Shown piece after piece: positions 25,157-34,749 of a stretch of DNA of 64,000 bases. The notes under the pieces are model-generated. The model saw only the letters and a program-made list of their open reading frames with translations. It did not search any database and was not told where the DNA came from. The stretch is from NCBI RefSeq assembly GCF_001653235.2, contig NW_019154050.1:459207-523206 (forward strand), given 5' to 3'. Each line of letters opens with the position of its first letter. Position 1 is the stretch's first letter. The DNA is from Pochonia chlamydosporia 170. Lineage: Eukaryota; Ascomycota; Sordariomycetes; Hypocreales; Clavicipitaceae. Both the position numbers and the translations under genes were made by a program.

Positions 25157-27477
25157 ATGGCAGGTGGAAAGCGGAAAACGGCCTCCCTGGCCAGCGAAAG
25201 CCAGCAGCCTTCGAAAAGACGGAGGTCTACATCTTCTTCCATTACGGTAGCCCAGCCGAGTTTACCATGCCCAGCTTCGTCGTCGCCGTTAAAGCCACTG
25301 CCGGAGCCGTCGCTTCGAGCAACCATCGACCGCCCTGCTTTCGAACGGGTTCAACTGCAGCCCTTTGATCGTCGCATCTCATCTGACTTACCCCGGAATA
25401 ACTTATTCGATATCTTTTCAGAGTTCTGCCCTAATCATATAGTCGATACGTGGGTAGAATACATCAATGCACGACACATTTTCCTGCCAAATTATGAAGA
25501 AGGTCCACGGCAACAACACTCCTTACACAACACATGGAAGCCAACTTGCAGGCAGGCTTTCTATCCATACTCCATACTCCATACAGACCCGTATGGAATA
25601 TGGAATATGGAATATACCTTGTATGGAAAGTATTCCATACGTATGGAATACAAAACAATGACGTCATATATTCCACGGTGAGCCAGTTGTCAGGGTTTGC
25701 CGCCTTATCATTTGATCGTCTACACTGATTTCGTGGCAAGGTGGTCCAGGCGGTTCAGGTTGTCTACCAGCTCAACCTGGACAGTCTGGTCCACCAAAAA
25801 TGGCTGGAGGCGACCATGGTAGGCCGTTCATGCGGCCAAAATGAGTTGGACCGCCTGGCCTGCGAAGGAAGACATTCTAGCCCTTGAAATTGCCCAGGAG
25901 AATTTGCATGGACCCACTTTCTCCTGTATTCCATACGTATGGAATACTAGCGAGCGATATGGAGTATGGATTAAGTGTATGGAATACTTTTGTATGGAAT
26001 ACCTTATTCCATACGAGTATGGATAGAAAGCCTGCTTGCAGGCAAGAGATTTACCTTTTTTTTGGTATCCTGATATATATGTCTCATACCCAAGTTCCTT
26101 CACTTCAAGAGTACTGGGAGACTTCATCAGCAGATGCGATACATCCTATTGCAAGGTTCATGTCGAGAGGCCGGTTTCTTCAACTTTATCGACGATTCTG
26201 TACCTGGGATACTTCTGATAAGTCGAAGACCACAGTATTTGACAAAGTGAATGACTGGAGTACTCATATCCAGCGCATCTCTACCACTTATTGGATGTCC
26301 TCTTCCAGTATTAGTATTGACGAAGCAATGGTACGCTTTAGTGGCAGAAGTAAAGATATTGTCCACATTCCAAGCAAGCCGATACCGGTCGGGTATAAAA
26401 TCTGGGTAGCTGCCGACTCGGGATACTTCCTCAGGTGGTCATTTCATGCCAAAGGCAGTGGGCCAATCGAGTACGATTCGTCAGAATACCCGAACTTGGC
26501 ACCCACACAAGGTGTTGTCGCCGACCTTCTCCATAGATTACCTCCACCACCGTCACCTCAGCACGGGTATCACTGTTTTATGGATAACCTCTTCGCAACT
26601 CCTCAACTCTTTGAACTACTGCGAGATAGAAATATTGCAGCGACAGGTACTACACGTCCTGGGCGAATAGACAGTAAACAGCTGGCTTCCTTAAAAGCTA
26701 AAGACAAGTCAAAAGATGTCGTCCCTTGGGGTACAGTGTATGCTAGGAAACACAAGTCAACAGACGTCATGCAATTCGGCTTTAAGGACAATGCATTTGT
26801 CCTTCTATTAAGAGCACAGCTTATGACGGTTGGGAGATCCCTAAAGAGAAGCTTCGCCGTCAGCCAGCAAAGTCATCTACGAGTGCAAAAACAGCAAGAG
26901 TACCATTTCAAGGGCAAGCAACCAGAGTACTTGACATTCCTCAGTTGATTGATGCATACAACAACAACATGAACGGAGTTGATATCGGCGATCAACTACG
27001 TTCAGAGTTCCAGACAGGGAGGAGAATTCGACGAGGTGGTCAGCAAGCTCTTTTATACATGTTTCTACTTGGTACGAGGTTCTTTACTAGTTGTTCTATA
27101 CTGTGCTAATGATGCCAGCAGAAGTAGCGATAACAAACACATACCTCCTTCAACGTCACGGCTGGGACAAGCCCATTACGAGCCAGAATAGATTTCGCAA
27201 GCGCCTGTATCTTGAGATCTTCGAGAGGTTTGGTCAGCAGGTGGCGCTTCGAAATAGTAGCTTGGCAGGTTTCAACGAACCTGCTTCCACTGAAAGCTCC
27301 ATGCAAAACCACTTGAAGGTACATCTCACGGAACGCGGCTTTTGTGCCTTTTGCTCTTCAAAACGGCGAAATACATTGCTAAGTCAATCGCAACTAGTAA
27401 AACGGCCACCTCAAAAACACTCGGTGATTACAGGGTGCCAGCAATGCGGCGTTGCGTTGTGTAGCAATTCGAACTAG
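25157..27477 (+). pseudogene. piggyBac-family (DDE_Tnp_1_7) transposase, broken
   Basis: The N-terminal basic region starts at MAGGKRK. The catalytic core has ISIDEAMVRF, WVAADSGYF and CFMDNLF. A 50-bp intron (27072-27121) joins to VAITNTYLLQRHGWD, and a C-terminal Cys-rich finger (CAFC..CQQCGVALC) follows. Two lesions are visible. A 482-bp MITE sits at 25553-26034; skipping it plus one target copy restores a seamless frame. A small frameshift at about 26811 changes frame before the conserved NNMNGVDIGDQLR block. No TTAA-flanked termini were found with confidence. It lies inside the composite hAT. Confidence 0.85.
25553..26034. mobile_element. hAT-type MITE inserted in the piggyBac gene
   Basis: 482 bp, no coding capacity, with perfect 20-bp terminal inverted repeats CAGGCTTTCTATCCATACTC. 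It is flanked by 8-bp duplications CTTGCAGG (25545-25552 and 26035-26042). Many GTATGGAAT/ATTCCATAC palindromic subterminal motifs are present. These open frames by chance on both strands. Confidence 0.93.
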
Positions 27478-27543
27478 AACGAAAGGGAGACTGGGGAGTT
27501 GGTGAGTTCATAGTTCAAGATGCATGGTTGAGTGGAGCAAAGG

Positions 27544-30500
27544 TCATTGAGAATATGGCCTATGGAGTTGTTCTGCCTTCGCTTCCAGTCTTTCGTACTC
27601 AGCTATTGCTTCTGGGTCTGCCTTGATGGCTTCAAGATCACAGTGGGTCAAATACACCTCTTCGAGATCCTTTCCTCTACTCAATGCCACATATGCTTGT
27701 CCGTCAGAGAAGATATTAGAATTCAAGGCGACGGTAACAGCTGGCAGTGACAGACCTTGAACCTTATGGATTGTCAACGCAAATGCGTTGATTATTGGAA
27801 GCTGTACACGTTTGTATTCCACCCCATTCGTCTGGAAATACGACGGAGTTTTGTGCAAGTGCATGACCTGAACTGCATTAGCTGCTTTGCGGGTCTCTAA
27901 GCTTCAACTGTAGGGCCAGGGCAGAAGAACCTACTTGGATACCGTCTTTAGTGGGAAATGCAGCCTCAACTTCGTCGTCGGGCAACAAATTAGTAATAAC
28001 ACCAATAGAGCCGTTAGAGATCCCTCTCTCGCTCATCATGCTATTTGTGAGGAACATCACTTTGGCCCCAACAGTACACACCACAGAAGATGGGAAGTTT
28101 GTCCCCTTATTGAATACCTTCGAGTGCTCTAAATGTTGTAACCTTACTCCATTTTCAAAGTCCTCGGCTGTTGAAACGAATATAGGGTTCTCTGATGGCA
28201 TGCCGGAGAGAACGGCATGGTTTAGTGCTGCAGCCTCATCGCGAAGAGAAGACAGGTACGTGGTATTCCACATGACATGTTCTGGGTTATATTGGCGCCA
28301 TCGTTCTTCCAGAGTGCATCTTACCTCGCTATCGATGATTCCGAGCCGAATCTTGTTCAAGATTCTGAAGAACTTATCGTTTGTCTGCCGGTGCGGTTGT
28401 CGTAGGAAGATGGGATGGAAAAGCCTCCAAACAGAGGCCTTAAAGACCTTCAAACCCTCCACGGGGGGTAATTGCATCAAGTCCCCAAAAACGATGACAT
28501 GCATGTTGCCGAAGGGTCTGTTATTTCTTCTCAGTTTGGCAAAAAGGGAGGCAAGGTAGTCAAGCAGTACGCCATCTACCATCGATACTTCGTCGATGAT
28601 AAGCACGGTTTTCTTTTCCATGTCTTTCTTTTTTTGATCTTCGAACCTAAATAAGCCCGTGTGGTAGGCGCTTCGATTACTATAGATTGACAGAGCCGAG
28701 TGGATTGTATTCCCATCAATATTTCTTGCCGCAATTCCAGTGGGCGCAAGCAGTAAGGAAGGGTTCCGGGATTTGTCGCACCAATACTGCAGGGCACGAA
28801 GGAGGAAAGATTTCCCCGTCCCACCAGGCCCTGTTATGAAGAACATACGGCCTTGATGCCTAGATGCAGAAATATTTTGCGTTACCATGCTATAGCACTG
28901 GTATTGCTCGCCTTTCAGAGTAAGGCCCGCAGCATCAGCAAGTCCTGGGACCGCCATGGTATTCAGCTGCCGGAGCTGCTCGGATACCATATCATGGACA
29001 TTTGGCGGAGCCGTCCCCGCAACTCTTTGAACCATCTCGCAATACTCCCTCCCGAGGGCTCTACTGCCATGTTCGACTCTATCGGCATGTCCTCGTAAAG
29101 CAGCATCGTAAAGTACTGGGTCGAGCTCGAAAAGCCTTTCGCGGTAAGTGGCGGAATTCGCAATGATTTCATCATCTGACCTCCAATGGTATCTATAAAG
29201 GAGTTGCACGTAAAAAAATACCTCTCCATCACAAAGTCGTCGGTAAGAAGTGCGAATCAGGATGGGCTTCTTCCGTTGATAGACCCAATATCCTAATGAA
29301 TCTTGCCACCCTTCTCGAGGACCCTGTCGATTAACGGTGCGAGTTTTCGTAATTTCATAGTATGCAAAGTAGTCAAAATAGGTCAAGACTTCGAATCGAG
29401 GCACTCTTGGTCGAGCAAAATATTTCTCCATGGCGTCTGGGAAATACGGGTCTTCAGGGTGCTCGAGGATATGGTTAATAGGACGAACAGAATAATTCCT
29501 CATTTCAGGAATACTGGTTGGAAGGTAGAGAGATCCGCTGGTGCAGCGAAAAATGTCCAACCCCAAGCACAGCACAATTATTTCCATAGATCCCATTCTG
29601 CGAGCCAACAGGTGCTTCTGAGTTGTTGTACAATCGCCCACAACGACCTGAGAGAGTGGCTCGTTTTTGGTGAGGTATTTCGTGATGTAAGAGGCAAGAC
29701 CTTGGCTCGTCACGAACTGAACGTTGCAGTGGCTTTCCCAGATTAATAGCAATTGAGAGTTATAAGGAATTACCCACACGTCAGCTTCGGTGCGGGCATA
29801 AGTATACCTGGGGTTGCCAGGCTGATGAAACGTCCTGCCCGACACGTCTGCTGGAAAGCCCTTGGAGCACTTTCCGTACCTCCCGGGTCCGCCACAAATG
29901 TGGTCTTTGCATTTGTGAATCTGATATTTCATGACAAGGCTATGCAACTCAGGCTCCTTTTCGGGATCGGGAATATCTGCGCGGACAAAACCAAACGCAA
30001 GCAATTCCACGATAGACTTCTCAGTCCACAATAAGCAATGGCTGTGTATTGCGCCCCGTAATTGAAACTCAAATCTTTCGATTAGTTCCTTTAGGACACC
30101 AAACTTGGCGTGGTTGGACTTCCCTTTCCAGAATTTGGATTTTAGATTATGGATCCTCTCGTAGTAATATTGAACTCCCTCCCATGGATGGTTGGATGGC
30201 ATAGCAGTAGAAGAGATAGACCGCAAAATGTTCTTAAATTCTTCCCAGCCTTCATTAAAAGTCAGCGTGATAAAGAGTTGGGGGAGCCCGTGGCCTGCAA
30301 TCATCGAGTTTACGAGGCGTTCCTTTTCGAGAAAATAAGCTTCTCCGGTTCGGATTGAGCCAGGTATACCATGTGTGAGAGTTTCACTAATAATAGAATG
30401 TGTCCCATAATTCGACTGCTGTAGGAGTTGATGCTGAGGAAGACGGTTGTCTATAGCTTGCCTCGTTTTATTATGAATAAGGCGATTTGTATTCTGAAAG

Positions 30501-31777
30501 ATTCTTGTCGCTTCCATTTCTTGGTATGCCCACGCAGCCCAGTAATAATCGTCTCTGAAAGCGCGGTTGTAGGAATTGAGCTTCCGTATTGTGTCCATGT
30601 GGCGCGTATATCTAGAGCGCCCATCTTCGCGGCGCTCTCCTTGTACAAATTGTCCTTTCCCGTAAGGATAAACGTGCGGAAAGCAGAGCACCTCGACATC
30701 CGGATCAGTTCGATATAGCATCGGCTTTGGAGGATGTCCTTCGGGGACCTGTACTGCCCCAATGGAGAGCCTGTCGTATCGGAAATGCTCATTCCTTGTT
30801 TCTTGGTCGTACTGAAAGGGGTTCATGACAAGATCCGGGCGTGTTTGAGGTCGCTGCTCATCGCTGTTCTCAGGGAGGTCGACAGTTGGTAACGGGTGGT
30901 TGATTTGAAGATGCGCCCGCACATCATTCCTTTGGAAGACGGGGTTTCTTTGCAGCAGCCAATTGCGAACATGAATTAGATGCTCGAGATTCTGGTGTTG
31001 GTCTACTCGATGTGGACTGCTCTGCAGATAAGCCCCAAGTGTGCCAGAATAGAGCATGTTCGCTCGCTCATTAATCGGATTCGTATTAATAACGCCTGAC
31101 AAGGTACGGTACACGTAAGGGGTTGCGTGTAAGTCGTACCCTAAAGTCCTTCCTAGATTCGTATCCAACTTGAAAGGGGATATGAATAGAGTCGATCGCC
31201 GTGGAAGAGAAGCAATGCACTGAGGGACCTTGCCGCAGTCTATAGGAGCCTGAGGCTCTTTGCAACAGTCCTCGCAGAGAATCACGCCACCAGGTTCGTC
31301 AGTCACAGGAACATTGAACACTCTGGTGATGCCGTATTCATGGTTGTCCTGGAATGCTCTCTGTTGACGCTTCCTCGGGAGCAGCAAGGTTGCGCACTCG
31401 GCACATGGTGTATCGGGGAACTCCTTGTTCCAGCGGTCCTTAAATCTTTTCCTCATGCCTCGAAATCGCACCTCAGCTTCTGCGAATATCGCGCCCACCC
31501 GGCGCCGTCGAGGTCTCGCCGAGGGAAACTCTGTATCCTCGTTACTACGATGACGATGACGACGGCGACGAACCCTTGTAGTATTAACAATAATAATATC
31601 ATCGTCTTTTGCGTAACGACCCCTGCCATTGTCGGGCGGTGGAAACCGGCTGCGCTGGTTGACTTGTGTATTGATGGAGAAAGTTTCCAACAGTGCTTGG
31701 CTATTATCGTTAAAAAACGATTGAACAGGGGTCCGTATCATGCGCAGTCGGTCCTGGTTGCTCGTTGGTGGCGGCAT
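27544..31777 (-). CDS. Helitron Rep-helicase, apparently intact
   Basis: Exon 1 (31777-27935) and exon 2 (27867-27544) joined over a 67-bp intron give 1388 residues. The Rep nuclease has LFITLTFNEG (about 500), the HxH metal motif in AIHSHCLLW (about 576) and YITKYLTK with two tyrosines (about 696). The PIF1-like helicase has Walker A GPGGTGKS (about 977), Walker B LIIDEVSM (about 1060) and C-terminal HKVQG and AYVALSRG motifs. These are the nicking and unwinding activities of rolling-circle Helitrons. All motifs are present without a stop, so it may be an autonomous copy. Terminal 5'-TC and 3'-CTRR ends were not identified. It lies nested in the composite hAT next to piggyBac. Confidence 0.92.
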
Positions 31778-31820
31778 TATAGCTGCAAAATCGTTGCTGC
31801 CGGACTTCAGACATTATAGG

Positions 31821-31839
31821 GGCACAGTTAGACTGTGCC
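31821..31839. other. short hairpin between the Helitron gene and its companion
   Basis: GGCACAGT - TAG - ACTGTGCC: an 8-bp perfect stem with a 3-nt loop. It lies 44 bp upstream of the Helitron start and 113 bp past the stop of the gene upstream. It could be a terminator-like or Helitron-associated palindrome. No CTRR follows it on the minus strand. Confidence 0.4.
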
Positions 31840-31951
31840 TTACTGGGCGTTCTACGCACTGGGTAGTGGGAAGGCGTAAATGCAGAGTCTAAAGAGAATT
31901 AGAATCAGTGCAGTTCTAAAATACATAAACAGCCAAAACAAAGGATGCCTC

Positions 31952-33145
31952 TTATTCCTCAAGCTCATCTTCGGTCAACATCTCCTTTGCTTTCTGGCTC
32001 GGCTTCCGACTGCGCTTAGAAGAAGGCTCCTGAGGGGGAGCAGTTGCTTGGCGCTTGTTCTGCAAACCACCTGGGGCAAAAGAGCCCATCGCAGAATGAT
32101 CGTCTTGAGCCTCGGGCCCGCTCTTGAGAACCTCAAAATCAACAACTAAACCCCCCCTGCTGCCATCACCCATTGTGAGGGAGGGGGTGGAACTGGCGCT
32201 CCCGGGAGTAAATGTGTCAGATACAGTATGAGGCGTTGAAGCGGAACTCCCACTGTGCAAAGCAAAGCGCGAGTTGGGCGGAGTCATAGGAGCGGGCACT
32301 CTTCTCATGTTTGCCTGCTTGCCAGGTGACATCTTAAGCGGCACATCTCTACGACGAGATGAGCCCCCCTTGGCAGGAGAACCGACACTGTTTACAGGGT
32401 CTTTGTTGGTGGAGTTAAAGGACACCGCGAGCAAGTCAAGATACCCAGGCTGCTGGGTCTCCTCATCTGGAAAGGTATAGAAACCATCGACGAAGAGCCT
32501 GCTCTGAGCGCGCAGGTTTTCGCTACCGAGAGTGCGATCAAATTTGGGAGACTGTTCAGCGTAAATGTATTGAGTCTTTGTACGGGTTTGCGAAGCTTTG
32601 AAGGCTCTGTCGTTGCGTAAGGCTGGAGGGGCGGGATCGCCATAGTACCCAGTAAGCTTCGCTTCGAATTCGAACGTGCGAGTAGCGTCTACAAACCGCG
32701 GTGTGCAAGTTAATTCCGCTGCCGCATTGATACGCAACTGATGGATGGGCAGACAGTCCGCTGCCAAAGGAATAGCGTCAAAGGCAGTAAACTGTATAAC
32801 GATCAGCAAGCAACTTGCGGAGGGTGAAGAACGGTGTAGCATCAAAGGACGGAGTCAGAGGAGAGAGAGAATACTTGCCTTAGGCGCCTCTGCCTCGTCA
32901 TTCCCTGGAAGCCGAGCCTGACCGCGGATCATGTATGCTCGCCCAGTGTCCAACAGATCACCATAGAACGCGATATGAAAGCTCCTCCAGTCCCCTGTTG
33001 AGACATCACTTCTGCCTTCCTCGAACTCACATAGGGCATTGTGATATGGGGAGTCCGGGATTCTACATACCTCAGCTACACGGGCGAGAACAGTAAACCA
33101 CGTAGACATAATAGGAGAGGGCAATAGAATAGGGTGAAATACCAT
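31952..33145 (-). CDS. unrecognised protein upstream of the Helitron helicase
   Basis: Exon 1 (33145-32879) and exon 2 (32791-31952) give 368 residues; an alternative start is 33109. The intron has a consensus GC donor (AAG|GCAAGT) and closes in phase 0. The N-terminal 180 residues look folded and beta-rich (WRSFHIAFYGDLL, AYMIRGQARLP, FEFEAKLTGYYG). The C-terminal half is low-complexity, Ser/Pro-rich, ending in a basic KRSRKPSQKAK patch and an acidic tail. It runs in the same direction as the Rep-helicase, 174 bp ahead of it. Some Helitrons carry a single-strand-binding (RPA-like) gene in this position; an OB-fold here is only a guess. It could also be captured host sequence. Confidence 0.6.
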
Positions 33146-33592
33146 ATGGGCTTTGGGTCAGGCATTGTGGCTGGAACTTTTTGTTAAGAAGTGTTGGAAG
33201 ATGCCAAAATATTGAGGGCATTGAGAACCTTGACGGTCTTTGGATACGTTGAGAACCTTGAGAACCTCGAGAACCCTGAGGGCATACATGATTCCTCAGG
33301 CATCAAATTTCTAACGTTACTGAGGTCATACTGAGGTTATACCGAACACCAAAGCATTAGAGGCCGGAGGATGGGAAGTGCTGTATTGATGTGAGGATTG
33401 AGGAGGGAAAAGGTTGACATCGCGACTAGGGGAAAAAACGTCCCGTAGTATTGGGCATATGTTTGAGGGGAAACCGCCGTAACTGACGACTTTCAAGCTA
33501 CGGGGACCACAGGGGAAGAAGAAGATCATTTTTCTCATTTTTTTCTCATTAATATGATGCTGCTGTATCATGATGTATTGCCAATGCACCAT

Positions 33593-33662
33593 AGCACGTA
33601 CCACGTAGCACGAAGCACGCAGCACATAGCACATAGCACATAGCACATAGCACATAGCACAT
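33593..33662. repeat. 7-bp minisatellite, (AGCACAT)n
   Basis: Ten tandem 7-bp units; the last six are perfect AGCACAT and the first four are variants. It opens Cys/Tyr-rich frames by chance. Confidence 0.95.
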
Positions 33663-33907
33663 AATCTTAGTTCGCCTCGGGAACTGATCAACTAAGGCCC
33701 AAAATGGATGGAATTACCCAAAATGGGATGGCTTGACGCTTAGCGAGGGGCGTCTAGATTTATCATGTTTATTATATAAGGGACTGTTGGGATCGATGGC
33801 ATTCTGAAGAGTGACATGGACTTCGCTATGGGCAGTCGTTTGTATGTACCATTTTGTACCAGTGGGTCTCAGACATGGGTTTTCGCCCATCTGATTGGTC
33901 CATACCA

Positions 33908-33948
33908 TGGGGGCCAAAAAACGTAATAATTTGGTGCTCAAGGAGATA
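33908..33948 (+). repeat. 41-bp inverted repeat, right copy, with hAT transposase start codon
   Basis: This is the reverse complement of 25053-25093. The preceding base supplies the A of an ATG, so this copy reads as the true start of the hAT transposase (M-GAKKRNN...), but the frame diverges after 14 codons and stops at about codon 50. Confidence 0.8.
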
Positions 33949-34222
33949 GAGGGCAGTGTTCCGCTAAGAGATGGGGAGTCAAGAGTCTCCAATGGCTCGC
34001 TATCAAGCCGCCAAAGCATATCAGAAGGTTGGGACGACATTCTGTTGATACATTTGTAACGGTCTTAGTGAGTATATTGACAACATACTAAGCGACTACA
34101 ACGAGTATGCAAAAGCTGGAGGAGGAGGAACAAAGCTAAGAAAAGGAGAGCTTCTGTCAAGATCAAGTCGCTCATTCAAAGCAAGCCCAGTATGGTATTG
34201 CCTACGAGGCAACAACATTATC

Positions 34223-34249
34223 ATACTGCTGCCTTGCAGGCAGCAGTAT
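34223..34249. other. 11-bp-stem hairpin
   Basis: ATACTGCTGCC - TTGCA - GGCAGCAGTAT, perfect stem, followed at once by TCTAA. On the plus strand this resembles the hairpin plus CTRR end of a Helitron, but the only Rep-helicase here is on the other strand. Confidence 0.5.
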
Positions 34250-34420
34250 TCTAAAGTATTTAGTATTCGTATAAGTCCACTCTTTTTGTAGGAAATCAAG
34301 AGTCTCTCGTTGCCCGATTCACAGGGGATCTTCTGCCCGATCGTCGTCCAGTTATGCAAACGAGTCGTGAAGTGTGACAGCTTCAATCAGCTCCTGAGCT
34401 TCGGGCCAATCTCGCTTGTC

Positions 34421-34445
34421 AGGGGGTCCCTGGCAGGGACTCCCT
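34421..34445. other. second hairpin
   Basis: AGGGGGTCCCT - GGC - AGGGACTCCCT, an 11-bp stem with one mismatch, in noncoding DNA of the composite hAT. Confidence 0.45.
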
Positions 34446-34716
34446 GGCCGGCTGCCGAAAGCGCAAGCTGAGACACCTTCGGGGCTAACCTGTAGTGCCT
34501 TCATGACGAGAATATTTGACCTCTGTTGTGCTTGTTGAGTCGTGAAAGTCAGGTAGTTGGCTATTTTTCAGCATTAATATTGTATATACGGCCATAACAC
34601 GGGCTGCGATATCATACGGCGACCATATGAGATTATGGGATATCATACGGCCACAATATCATATGATAACTATGGTAATATCAATATATGGTATTATTTA
34701 TTGCCATATCACAAAT

Positions 34717-34740
34717 ACTATCTTACACACTGACTTTATA
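34717..34740 (-). repeat. right TIR and target duplication of the composite hAT
   Basis: Inverted copy of CAGTGTGTAAGATAGT (34717-34732) followed by duplication ACTTTATA (34733-34740). Confidence 0.9.
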
Positions 34741-34749
34741 TAATACAAC

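Larger units (their letters stand above)
22736..34732. mobile_element. composite 12-kb hAT-type transposon carrying nested elements
   Basis: Both ends start with the same 16-bp repeat CAGTGTGTAAGATAGT in inverted orientation. They are flanked by identical 8-bp duplications ACTTTATA (22728-22735 and 34733-34740), the hAT signature. The interior holds a decayed hAT transposase, a piggyBac gene, a MITE, a Helitron and a companion gene. The size is far above a normal 2.5-5 kb hAT, so this is either one hAT that took later insertions or a pair of ends that mobilised a larger block. Removing it leaves the P450 and regulator tail to tail about 230 bp apart. Confidence 0.85.
33146..34732. other. right arm of the composite hAT, noncoding
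   Basis: No gene is supported. The stretch holds short TTGAGAACC-like repeats (33230-33290), a 7-bp minisatellite, the second 41-bp repeat copy and two hairpins. An AT-rich palindromic subterminal zone (34560-34716) ends at the right TIR. Confidence 0.6.

Noticed and set aside
25464..25739. ORFs within the MITE
   Set aside because: Their sequence is made of GTATGGAAT-type subterminal repeats.
33714..34040. 108-codon minus-strand ORF in the right arm of the composite hAT
   Set aside because: It overlaps the 41-bp repeat antisense to the hAT start and has no recognisable domain.
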